In this document: positions 22,612 to 34,000 of the stretch, piece after piece
Numbering within the stretch: position 1 is the stretch's first letter
Layout of the letters: each line of letters begins with the position of its first letter
NCBI GenBank assembly: GCA_036346405.1
Contig: CM070548.1
Span: forward strand, 67,542,877 to 67,606,876
Length of the DNA stretch: 64,000 bases
Direction: 5' to 3'
From: Phyllostachys edulis
Taxonomy: Eukaryota > Streptophyta > Magnoliopsida > Poales > Poaceae
Program-made: the position numbers and the translations under genes
Notes under the pieces: model-generated
What the model was told of the DNA's origin: nothing
The model's input: the letters and a program-made list of their open reading frames with translations, nothing else
Databases searched by the model: none

Positions 22612-23369
22612 TGTCGGTGTTTTAGAACTGATCTTACGTAATGATTGTTTGATTCAGGGGGTCTCCAAGACTCAAATCACACAGAGAGAATGACACAGAG
22701 ATTTTTATACAGGTTCAGGCCTTCTCCGGAGAGAATAACAACCCTACTCCTGTGTGGATATATTGAGTATGCTGGTTATAGATCAAGAGAAAGACTCGAA
22801 TGTAATGTCTTCTACTCCTGATTGCACTCTCCCCCTACCGTCTGATAATTCCACCCTTTATATAGTGCTCGAAGTAGGTGGCAGTTTCTCCAGTTCAAAG
22901 GCCGCCTCACGTTGTCAGGCAGTTATCACCAGGACAAAGAGTTAAATCATGCCATTATTCTAGAGAATAACAGCGTAATTAACTGTCCATATCTTTAGAT
23001 ATGGTGTAGAAGATTCCCTGATCGACTAGGCCTACATGTCTGTAAGCCCCCATCGACTAGGGACTGGTCGTAGAAGAGCTTACGACCAGGTGGTGGTCGT
23101 AGTAAAGCTTACGATCACAGACTGATCGTATGAGGACTTACAATTAGGGGATAGTCGTAGAAAAGCTTCCGACTAGAGGATGGTCGTAGAATAACTTATG
23201 ACCATGAGCTAGTCATAGGAAGACTTACGACTATGGGGTGATCGTAGAAGGACTTACGATCACAGGGTGGTCGTAGAAGAAATTTAGACCTCCAGCTTCT
23301 CCCTTATGAATATTAAGGGGTATACTCAAGAACCATGTAACGGTATTATTATTCATAATAAGAATTACA
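22612..23369 (-). repeat. Tat 5' LTR
   Basis: In + orientation it begins TGTCGGTGTTTTAG next to the primer site and appears to end near ATTACA (23369). The outer end is approximate because no second LTR is available. It carries hairpin array 3 and, near its inner end, 'ttatacaggttcaggcc', which recurs in grass LTRs of this type as I remember them. Confidence 0.7.
23067..23298 (+). repeat. 29-bp hairpin repeat array 3 (in the Tat LTR)
   Basis: Eight units, period 29, same consensus as arrays 1 and 2. Unit 7 reads ATCGTA...TACGAT, with both arms changed together. Other units have only one arm changed. Confidence 0.9.
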
Positions 23370-23430
23370 GATAAATAATTAAATGAGGATTATTAGATCC
23401 TCGTCAAAACTAGAGGCCTGAAACTGAAAG

Positions 23431-26400
23431 TAGAGGTGGCTAGATGGGCCGTGCTGAGCTGAGGCACGACACGACCCACACTGTTCATGGGCCAGGCCGA
23501 CACGACACGATGGCCTGGGCCGTGCTTGGGCTACCCCCTCGGCATGGCATGCACAGTGTTGGGTCGTGCCAGGTATGGCACAACACCGGCACGACCCGTG
23601 TGGCCCACGTAGAGGTGAGGGGGAGCCGGGAGGGAAGCCAGAGTGCGACCACCGATGGTGGCACGACACGACACTGGCACGACCCGTGTGGACCATGTAG
23701 AGGTGGGGGGAGCCAGGGAGCCCAGAGCCGGGAGGGAAGCCAGAGGGCGGCCAACAGCGGCGACGCGGCGTGGAGGAGGGTACCGGCACCGATAAGGAGA
23801 AGAGGAGGAGGAGGGTGTCAGTGCGGGCACGGGGCCGGTGTGGAGGGAGGGAGGGAGAACCGAATAAGAGAAGAGGGAGGGAGGAGGCGAGGAGCCACCG
23901 GTCACCGGGGAGGGAGAAGAGGAGGGTGGGGAGGGCGGCTCGGCCGTCGAGAGGGGAGAAGAGGGACTGAGCAAGGAGCTGGGGAGGCAAGAGGGCAATG
24001 GCCGACGCGAGGGAGAAGAGGAGGGTGGGGGAGGCGCGCACAAGGCAGAGGGAGGAGCCAGGAGGAGTCGAGGGTGAGGGGCTGGTGACCCGACAGGCCG
24101 AGGAGGAGGTGGCACCTGCAACAAGAATGTGGAGGTGAGGCGGGGAAGATGTCGCGTCTGCAAAGACAAAGAATATGAGGGAATATGGCGTTTTTTTGAC
24201 CGTTTAGGGCTTTAAAAATAACGAAGAAATTCAAAAAATCTTAATTTTTTTTCTATAAATAGCCACCATACCCTTCTCATTCACCACCCATCCATTCCTC
24301 AATCTCTCTTTTAAATTCGTTGTGAGATAACTTGTGCCAAATTTTGGAAAATTCAATTTCTGGCAACAAGTCAGCAAAAGATGTACAATACTATTTTTTT
24401 TGGGTACTTTTGTTGTTATTATTTGTTATACTAAGATAAAAGTAATAATAGTGTCAATTTTGATTTTGCAGTTTTCGCTATGAAAAATTATGATAGCTTT
24501 GCTCTTGGTGATTACGGACTTTCACCAAAGAAAGTTACATCCATGGAGGTTGCGACTGCCTCAAACTAACCGCAGTTGTTACCGGAAGCGCAAGGCGGAG
24601 TTCCATCATCCGGCTCTACGGTAGCATCTTCATCGGCAACCACCAGAGCAAAGGGGTCGAGGCTGTCTACATTGGGAGTGTGAGAGAATTTCAACAGGAC
24701 AACCAAGCCAGACACACAATGAAATGAGGTACCATATGCTATTTGTAAAATTTGTCGCAATGAATTGTCTGCAAGGTCTACAGGTGGAACATGGCACTTT
24801 CTTAGACATGCTACAAGATGTAAGGCCAAACAAGGATTGATGATGAGGCAAACGTAGCTGTAGTACAACCCAAACGGTACAATACGTAGCTGGGACTACG
24901 ATCCTGAGGTAGGTCATCAATCTCTCTGTTGTTTAATTGCTTTGAGGATTTACCGTCAGGCTTTGAGGAGTCTACTGCTTTCCAAACTTACATTAGGACT
25001 GTGCATAATCCTAGATTTTCTACTGTTTCTAGACAGACAACAACTAGAGATCTAATAAAATACTACAATTAACACAGTAATAAAATAAATGAATTATTTA
25101 GTACGTGCGCATTTTTGGTGGCCCTAACCTCGGACATATGGAGTTGTCGGGCTAGGGAAGATTATCTTAGTGTAGTTGCTGATTATATTAATGACGACTA
25201 GGTAGTAGAGAAAAGAATTATATGTTTCAAATTAATTGATGTAGCACACACGAGTGAGAATATTGCAGACTGTATTATCAAAATCGTGAAAGACTTTGGT
25301 CTTACAGACAAAATATTCTCAATTATTTTAGACAACGCCGCTTCGAACTCTAGGGCTATGGATATTCTTACTTCAGTGTTGAGTACATACGTCGATTCCT
25401 TCTTGATACATCAGCGATGCGCTTGTTATATTATTAACCTTATAGTCAAATGTGGTTTGAAGAGGTTGAATTCGTCTATTAAACCTTTTCGCGATGCGAT
25501 ATCTTACTTGAATAATTCTAACATAAGAATAATAGCATATAAGAACTTCTGCAGGGCGATGGGTATACGTCCAAGAAAGTTCGGTTTGGACATGCTTGTA
25601 AGATGGAACTCTACTTACTTGATGCTTAAGAGTCTTTTACCATATAAGAGCACTTTTTCACTATCAGAGTACTCACGGTAGTATACTATTGACTGAGCAA
25701 CATTGGTTCGTTGCTAAGAAGATACTTCAATTTTTAGAAAAAAATTATGAGGCCACTATTGCTTTTTCCGCTGTCTATTATCCAATATCTCTTATTATTG
25801 TGCATAGCATTTTACAGATTGCTAGTCATTTAAAAAACTATGAAAATGAAAAAGTTTTAAGAGAGACTGTTTTTGCTATGAAAACTAAATACCATAAATA
25901 TTGGAAAGAAATTTCTTTCCTATATGCATTTGCATTTATTTTAGATCCTAGACCTAAAATTGATGGATTTGTTAATGTTCTTGATCTTCTTAGTGATGCT
26001 ACAGGGCTAAACTATTCTAACTATTTTGCATATGTTCGTTCTCGATTATATGAGGTTTTCCAAAGGTACAAAAATAAGTTCTAGGGAGTCTGCTTGCAAC
26101 AACCTCCAGTACCACCCACCTCAAATAACAAGACAAATCTGTGGCGCAAGATCTGGGGTGCAGACTCTTTCTCCAGGTCCAGGTATTCTTCTTCTATAGT
26201 GGCACATTCTCAACAAAATCTAAGACCAACCTCTCACCCAAGGAGTGGGGAACTATCCGTATATCTAGACAACAATACGGTGAATTTTAACTCAAAAAAC
26301 TTCAAAATTTTGCACTAGTGGCATGACCATAAGTTAGCATATCCCGTGCTATCCATACTTGCACGTGATGTGTTAACTGTTCCTGTCTCGACGGTTCCTC

Positions 26401-27024
26401 TGAGTCTGCTTTAAGTCTTTCTGAAAGAATATTAGAGGAGAGAAGAACACATTTCACAAGTGAGATGGTGCAGATACTTCTAACTGTGAATGACTAGGAA
26501 CAAGCTGATTCACGAACACAACACTCTGTGAAAAATTCAGAGTTGTCGGAAGTGTTTGAAAATCTCTACCTAACAGCGACACATAGAACAAGGATGTATG
26601 TAGAGCTATGTGTTAGTACTCTTTTTCTTTTGCCAATATTTTCTCATATTGAGTTTTTACTTGGCAAAGGTTTTAACGAGACATCTATTTGAACATTAAT
26701 AAAAACTTTTTATTACATTTCAATATGCTTGTCTCATTTTTTATAATTTTCATATCTATTTTTAAATTCTACACAATTTTCTGGTTTTTTAGGATTTTTT
26801 TCTCTATTTTTTTTAAATTTTTTGAACCTAACAGACTAAGTAGACCATAACCAGCTCGTCGGGCCAAATAAACTTGGACCGATACGACATGAAGGGTCTA
26901 CCGATCGTACTTAGATCACTACTAGACATGTAGCCCAACACGGTACGACCAATTTCATTTGCGGACCGAAACAGGCCGTGCCCGCGTGCCCTTGCCGAGC
27001 TGTGCCGCCGTTTAGCCACCGCTA
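23431..27024 (+). mobile_element. hAT-A: hAT transposon with broken transposase
   Basis: The left end TAGAGGTGGCTAGATGGGCC and the reverse complement of the right end (TAGCGGTGGCTAAACGGC) form imperfect terminal inverted repeats. Both ends are followed by GGCCGTGC- and GCACGAC-rich subterminal sequence. Flanks are ACTGAAAG (23423-23430) and ACCGAAAG (27025-27032), an 8-bp target duplication with one mismatch, the hAT hallmark. It carries a + strand transposase remnant and stops 262 bp before the ABC1K8 ATG. Confidence 0.92.
24660..26620 (+). pseudogene. hAT transposase (broken)
   Basis: Order of domains: a BED-type zinc finger (CKICRNELSARSTGGTWHFL then RHATRCK) at about 24735-24820; the RNase H-like core with TSDIWSCRAREDYLSVVADY near 25130, then IILDNAASNSRAMD and HQRCACYIINLIVKCGL (25286-25681) and WNSTYLMLKSLL; an alpha-helical region at 25689-26084; and a C-terminal dimerisation block (KLAYPVLSILARDVLTVPVS) near 26330-26395. 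Stops at about 25200, 25681 and 26082 and in the C-terminus make it non-functional. Confidence 0.9.
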
Positions 27025-27294
27025 ACCGAAAGCAATCCATCCCACCGTCCGGGCCCACCGCCTCACGGCTACCCAATCGTGCCCTCCCACGTCAGATCGC
27101 CTCATCCTGCGTGCCTCCCACGTGGCTCCACTCCCACCACCTCTCCCCCCTTCCCGCTTCTCGCCTCGCCTCGCCTCGCCTCGGCTCCTCCCCACCACTC
27201 CCTCCGCCTCCTCCCGCTTCCACTTAACACTCCGCCGCCCCCACCCCCCCACCCACCCACACGCGCAAACCCCCAACCAAACCCTAGCCCCGCC

Positions 27295-30200
27295 ATGTCC
27301 GTCGCGGCCGCGGCAGCCTCCTCGTCGCCTCCACCTCGCTCTCCGTCCCCGACCACCTCCGCCTCCGCTGCTTCCGCTTCCGCCTCCACCCCCGCCCCCC
27401 GCCGCCACTCCGCTTCCGCTGGCGATCGCGGGACCGCCTCCGCCTAGTCCTCGCCGTGCTCGAGGACCGACCCTCCTCTGCTCCGGCAGAGGAGGACGCG
27501 AGGGGGTACGGTCTCAACGGGAGCGCGAGCGGGCTCGGGTACGATGATGCCGCGGTAGAGGCGTACCTCGGGTCCAACGGCAACGGGAGAGGGAGCGGAA
27601 ACGGCTCGGCGGTGAAGCCCGCGGCTTCCGAGAGTAGCACTGCCTTGGTGTCCGCCGCTGCGCCGGGGGAGGATGAGAGGAGGAGGAAGGAGAGGGTGGA
27701 GGAGATCGGCAAGGAGGACGCCTGGTTCAAGCAGAGCGGCGGGGAGGCCATGCCTGAGGTGAATTTTTAGAGAGATGTGCAAATGTTTAAGTAGCTCCTG
27801 AAATAAGCTAGTGTGATGTTAACTTTGGTAACACGAACGTAAATATGGAATGTGAGTAGTACAGAAATAAGCACATGTTGACTTTGGTAACACCAACATA
27901 AATATGGAATGTGAGTAGTACAGAAATAAGCACAGTTATATCGAGGTCCGAGCAAACTAAGGGCATGGTATTTTGTCAGAAATAAGCACAGTAATAGGCG
28001 CTGGGGCTGGGGCTGGGGTTCAGTCAATGGGTAGTGAGAGCAAAAGCAACAAGTGAATCAGTTAAATTATTGTATCAGGTTGAATATATGTGGAACTGCA
28101 TTGGTTTGGGATTCTCAGGTTATCTTGTTAGACTTAATCACGTTGCACTTAATCAGCTGTATGTGTTTACGTGTATATTTGTTAGACTTAATCACGTTGC
28201 ACTTAATCAGCTGTATGTGTTTACATGTAACGTGTGCATGGAGTTTATTGCTGTAGTGTGCGTGGAGTTTTAATTGCCATAGTGAGCGTTGAGGGTGTTG
28301 AGGCCGTAGTGGGCGTCGAGTTTAATTTGCATGTAACGTAAAGGGTCTCTTGATTAAGAATAAAAGGAGAAGAAAAACCAGAAATGCTGCAGGTTGTTAC
28401 ACGGCACAAAATCGCTGTCTATTGTGTATTGCAATCTTGTTTTTGCATTCGAGAGTGTGCTCAGGTGTGATCATGTGTGTAGATCGGTCCCTATGCTAAC
28501 ATATCTGGGGTTGGCGACATGATTTCCCACAATGCAGATTTTGTCACTTCAATTTACATGATTTCTGTTAATATTTTTGTTCATTTGCAATCAGCTGAAG
28601 CAAAAAAAACAGCTATGTTATGCCATTATTGTTGCTTTTCCTTTTTCGGTTGAACATCTAAATCTTACAGGTGTCTGTTGCTCCTGGTGGCCGCTGGAAT
28701 CGGTTTAAAACCTACTCGACAATTCAAAGAACACTGGAAATATGGGGCTTTGTTTTCACATTTATATTCAAGGCTTGGCTCAACAACCAGAAGTTCACTT
28801 ATCGAGGTTAGTAACTTATCACACCAACAAAAATGATGATCCTGTATCTAAGGTTATATACAAAATACAATCAAGCTTAGGTTCCTGAATTTCTTCATCT
28901 TGCCTACTCCACTAAATGCCAATCCTTTTCTTTTACACTCTTTTGGGCCAGTTACAAAACTCAGGATCAAGTTGTTTTTTTAAAAGAATTATCATGTTGT
29001 TTGCACAATTGGTTTTTATTCAGCAACCTGGTCTAACCTCACATGTTTCTTACTGTTAGTATATGTGTTAGGAAAGCGTTTGAAGATGAGAGGCAGATTT
29101 AGAATTTGTTTTTGTACTTGTGAAAATAACAGGCAAGTCCATGGTTTTGTGATGTAGTGTAATCTCACCTACTTTTAGCTATGTGTTCTGAAAAACAAAT
29201 ACCTCGCTTACTATCTGATCATAGCAAAAGATGTTTATAAATCTTGCAGAAATAATGTAGTTCAATAAAATCCTTCATCCTATAAAATGGCGTACATTGC
29301 ATATTCGTCAATGCACTGGACAATGGACATATACATCTCACTCAATGATGTTCGTTGATGTGCTGAAAATTCTTATATGTTCTGTGTAAAATTGTGTATT
29401 TGTGTGCATAAGACATTCCTTGGTGTCGAGGAATTAACTGGATTTTTTATACAAAATTGTGTAGCTTCATTAAACGATCTAGAATAACTTCTGCAGGGGG
29501 GATGTCTGAAGAGAAAAGGGTAATGAGGAGGAAAGTACTCGCCAAGTGGCTTAAGGAGAGTATTTTGAGATTAGGCCCCACATTCATCAAAGTAGGGCAG
29601 CAATTCTCCACCAGAGTGGATATTCTTCCACAAGAATATGTGGATCAGTTATCTGAATTGCAGGTTTGCATGTTGAAACTTATTGTTCTTGTAGTTACGC
29701 TTTGACGATTTCCCAAAATAAAACTGGACATGTTCTAAAATAGCTGTGGTGGCTGTTAGTTGGAAATCTGCATCTCAGTCTTTGATTACTATAGGAAATG
29801 TGTGCTTTCCTATTAGGTTAGCATTTAACCAGGTCTTCCGTTGGCACTCTCTAACAAATTTACGCTTAAATATGTATCAGACTTTATTTCAGTTGATCGT
29901 TAGATCAGCCTAGTAGATTACCAAACTTGTCAGTCTCAGATTGCCACCATGTTTCGCTCTTGCAGTATAGCAGTCAATGTGTGATGAAAAAGAAGAAAAT
30001 TGCAGTTATATCCTGTGTGGTAGTTAAAAATTCTCGTGTTTTCTAGATTTTTGGTAATTAACAACCCTATGTTTATACTAATCATGGAACCCTTCGCTCT
30101 TTTGCAGGATCAAGTTCCTCCATTTCCTTCAGAGACAGCTGTGTCAATTATTGAAGAAGAGCTGGGGGCATCTGTGAGTGAGATATTTGATCGATTTGAC

Positions 30201-31012
30201 TTTGAACCAATAGCCGCTGCTAGCCTAGGTAATAAGCTTTCACACTCTGGAGATATACTTGTGAAAATGGACTAAAACTAAGCCATTTTAGCGAGCAACT
30301 TGACTCTATAATAATCTATCCCTTTTTGGCAGGTCAGGTTCATCGGGCATGCCTGAATGGCCAAGAAGTTGCCATCAAAGTGCAAAGGCCTGGTCTAAAA
30401 GATCTATTTGATATTGATCTGAAGAATTTAAGGGTAAGCCACTTAAATGTGTATATTTCTTCAACATAGTGTACCTCTCTACTATTATTTATTATAGCCA
30501 AAACTGTGGATATTATGGCTGTTGCTTACTTAAATATGAATTCTTTTGAAACCATTTGCTGATGGATCAACTGATTGTCTTCTAGGTAATAGCAGAATAC
30601 CTTCAGAAAGTGGATCCGAAGTCAGATGGTGCCAAGAGAGACTGGGTTGCTATCTATGATGAATGTGCATCTGTGTTATATCAGGTAACTTAAAACTTAT
30701 GACCTAGGTGCTATTGTCTTATGTTTCACAACCTATGTTTTGTTGTTATCTCATGCGTGTCAAAGCTTAGCTTTTGAACGTAGCCTGTTCTATAATAGCC
30801 CATTTTAACAAGGAATAAGTCCATATTACACCTCTGAACTTTGCGAGAGTCCAAAAAAACCCCTGAACTCTAATACTGTTTGGTTTACACACTCGAACTG
30901 CCACTACCAGGTCACCCAACCCTCTCCGGCCGAAACCACTCGGTTTATCACCTACATGGCATCACTAATTAACTCAGGCCCACTAGTCAGACACAATCAC
31001 ACAAATGTAGAT

Positions 31013-31054
<42 letters not shown>

Positions 31055-34000
31055 TGTCTACCTCATCCACTGGTCAGCCTTGTTCTTCGCTCCCCCATTC
31101 ACTTTAGCCGAAAAGGAGCCTGGAGCTTCTCCCCCAATTGGTTCTTCTCCACCCTCTCTCTCTCCTTCTCTTCACTTTCTTGAAGCTCCTCCCCAGGGCA
31201 GATCCTCCTCTGGCGCCTCCTCGGCCGTCGGCCTCTGGTTCCTCAGACCGCCTCCATTCTTTGGTTCCTGCCGCCGCCTCGATGTCATTGTCGGCTCCTC
31301 TCTCTCCCATGGCGCCACCTCACCTGGTGATGCTACCGCCGCCTCCTGCCGGCCCGGCCCCTGGCTCTCCTCTTCGACCACCCCTTCCCCCCTAGCACCT
31401 CCGCTGTCACTCGGTGCAGCCTGCCTGATGCCGCCTCTCCTCTTAGGCCGCCGGCGCTGCTCTGGCTCGGCCATGCTTGGTCCTGGCTCGGCCCACTGTG
31501 CGCCTCCTCGGTTCCCATCGGCCTAGCCCCTGTCTCAGGCAGCCTCCCTCGGCTTACGTGGCCTGCCGCCTCCCTTGGACCTCCCTTAGCTCTCCCCTTC
31601 TTTTTGTTCTTTGGTAAGTCAATTTTTAGTGTTTGTGGTTGAATCAAGTCCTAATGCTAGTTGAACCCGGGCACTGGCTCATCCTTCGGCCAGCCGGTGA
31701 CAGCGCGTGGGAGCTGTGGGCCCGCCTCGACTACAACCTTGACTACCGCTTCGAGCTCCTCCCGGGCATCGACCACGCCGTCCCTCTAGTAGAGTCCTCC
31801 ATCGCGGCCTCCAAGGGCAGCAAGTTCTCCATCGACGTGAGCGCGACGCATTTCGAGATGGGCAAGACGCCAGTGCGGCAGGCAAGGGCGTGGCGACTTC
31901 GATCGATGCACATGGGAACTACCGTTGGTTCGTGATGTCGGCGGCAGTGCAGGGCGAGGGGCGGTGCAACATGCCAACGGAGGACACGGCGGCATTCGTG
32001 GACCTGAGCATACACGTCATGAGTGCGCCACAGCAGCGAAACATGTACGACGCCACGTCATCCAAAACCAGGGTGGTTTAGGAAGGAGTGATTTGCTCCG
32101 GTTTCAATAATTGGGGGTGTAAAGTGAACGGTTTTGTAGCTGAAGATGTTTTTTGGACTCGAGTCATAATTCAAAGGTGTAAAGTGAACTTATTTCTTCT
32201 GACAAATTTACCCACTTACATAGTCATCTTACCTTAATGAAAGTACTGAGATCATTTGATGAATAGGTACTGTTCTCTAGGTATCATATATTAGATATAT
32301 CTATTGTATAGGGTATTCTTTACATATTTACCTATACATATAACATATTTATATTAGTATTTGACCTATTGAAATAAATTAAGGGTTCATTTCAACATAG
32401 TATCAAAGCCTAGCCTCTCTCCTCCCAAAAAAAACTCTAACCCTAGCCTCTCCTCTTCTTCCTACGTGGTCGCCACTGCCACTGTTCATCGGCTGCCGCC
32501 GTCCAGGCCGCCCTTGCATCGTCTTGCCCTACGCTCCTTTGCCCCGGGCCGCCCCGATGTCGCCGCCCCTCTGCTTCCTCGGCACTCCCCGAACGCCGAC
32601 TCCCTCTCTGGACACGCCGCAGCAGCCCCGCGTTGCTCCCTCGACACGGCGCCTTGAATCCCGCCGCCGCCTCGGCTCCCTCCCTCCTCCCTTTGCTCCG
32701 GATCCCGAAGCCCCACGGCTCCCGCCTCTGCTTCGGATCCGGGTCGCCGCCTCGGCTCTCGCCTCCCTCTGCTCCGGATCCGCGCCCTGGATCCGGCCGC
32801 CGCCGACTCTGGGCCACCCCTCTACTCCGGATCCGGGCCGCCGCCGCCGCCCCTATGCTCCAGATCCGAGCAGCAGTCGACTCCGGGCCGCCCCGAGCTA
32901 CTCCCTGAGTCGCCTCGGATCCCGCCATCATCACCCTCGGCTCTGATGGCTACCGTTGGTGGCTCCTTCGCCGTTCCGCTCCCCTATGTTCGATTCGGCC
33001 GACGAGATGAACTTCCGAGAGTTGGTTGTTCACATGAGGACTCACCTCAACAGCCAACGCCTCTAGGGTCACCTTACCGGCGAGCAACCCTGTCCACCTC
33101 GCCCTACGCCACCGGTTCCGCCTATTCTTCCTACTGGTGTGGATCAGGCTACTCTGGAGGAGGCCCTAGAGCTCTACCAATCTGAGCTGAATGCCTATAA
33201 GAAATGGCAGGATGCCGAAGCTCGTGCTACCGCTATCCTAGTGGGCAGCATGCTTGTGGTCATCTTCATGGATGTGGCAGAGCTGTCGACAACTCAGCTA
33301 ATGTGGGACCGCCTCTGAAATCACTACCAGCCGACGAGTGATGCTATGTACCTCTCTATTGCGCACCAAGCACACTCCCTTCAGCAGCTTGATGCCACCG
33401 TGGACAACTTCTAGCAGATGTCTACGGTGTGGCGTCAGCTCGACTCTCTAGGTCCTGATGTCTGCCGGACTTGTTCCTGTTGTGTGTGGCTCCGCGCTCA
33501 CCGGGCGACTCACCATCTCTACTACCTCCTAACGCGTCTCTGGCCTGAGCTCGGGACCGTGCGTGCTCAGCTCCTGACTTGCCATCCGCGCTTGACCTTT
33601 GGAGGCCCTTACGGGTGTTTGTGCTGAGGATACTTGTCTTCGTGGAGCGACTTAGATGCATGTTGTCATATGCTTCAACGACTGTTCCTTCAGCATCGAC
33701 CATGGCCCCTCTAGCTCCCGCGACACCAGTGGTTGCTGCTAGGGGTGGCCCCTCTAGCCTCCACTACACCTACTTCCAGCGTGATGGCCACATGTATCAA
33801 GACTATTACAAGAGGAGGAGGGACCAGGGTTGCAAGGGTGGACGTCCACCGAAGGGCTCTGGAGGTTCTTCCCACTCAGGAGCTGGCGACTCTCGCCAAG
33901 GCTCCTCCGGTGACTCCACGCAGTAGCTCCTCTCCCTGCTCCAGCACCTCGGTGTCAGCTCTTCCTTAGACTCCTTGGGCTCAGCTCGTGTGGCTTTTGC

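Larger units (their letters stand above)
11679..23369 (-). mobile_element. Tat-lineage Ty3/gypsy retrotransposon, reverse strand, 3' LTR missing
   Basis: Read on the - strand from 23369: 5' LTR, primer site, leader (with a CACTA insertion), gag, protease, RT, RNase H, a second archaeal-type RNase H, then integrase. The second RNase H between RNase H and integrase defines the Tat lineage (RIRE2, Grande, Retand, Ogre). Beyond integrase lies a gene on the opposite strand, an arrangement known from Grande (gene 23). No second LTR copy is found; the element stops abruptly at 11678 against another LTR. All frames are broken. Confidence 0.85.
30812..32196. mobile_element. Pack-MULE in ABC1K8 intron 6, carrying a DUF1005 gene fragment
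   Basis: The left end GGAATAAGTCCATATTACAC and the reverse complement of the right end (GAAATAAGTTCACTTTACAC) continue as roughly 80-bp imperfect terminal inverted repeats that include 'gagtccaaaaaa'. Flanks TTTTAACAA (30803-30811) and TTCTGACAA (32197-32205) are a 9-bp target duplication with two mismatches, typical of Mutator-like elements. No transposase is present. The interior holds a GA microsatellite, GC-rich sequence and a captured host gene fragment. Confidence 0.88.

Noticed and set aside
23379..24169. Overlapping frames of more than 200 codons on both strands
   Set aside because: They cover the GC-rich left subterminal region of hAT-A; composition explains them.
27022..27408. Gly/Arg-rich reverse-strand frames over ABC1K8 exon 1
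   Set aside because: Low-complexity shadow of the GC-rich first exon; no domain.
31080..31526. 148-codon frame in the Pack-MULE
   Set aside because: Ser/Pro-rich low-complexity sequence; no match to the DUF1005 part or any known domain.
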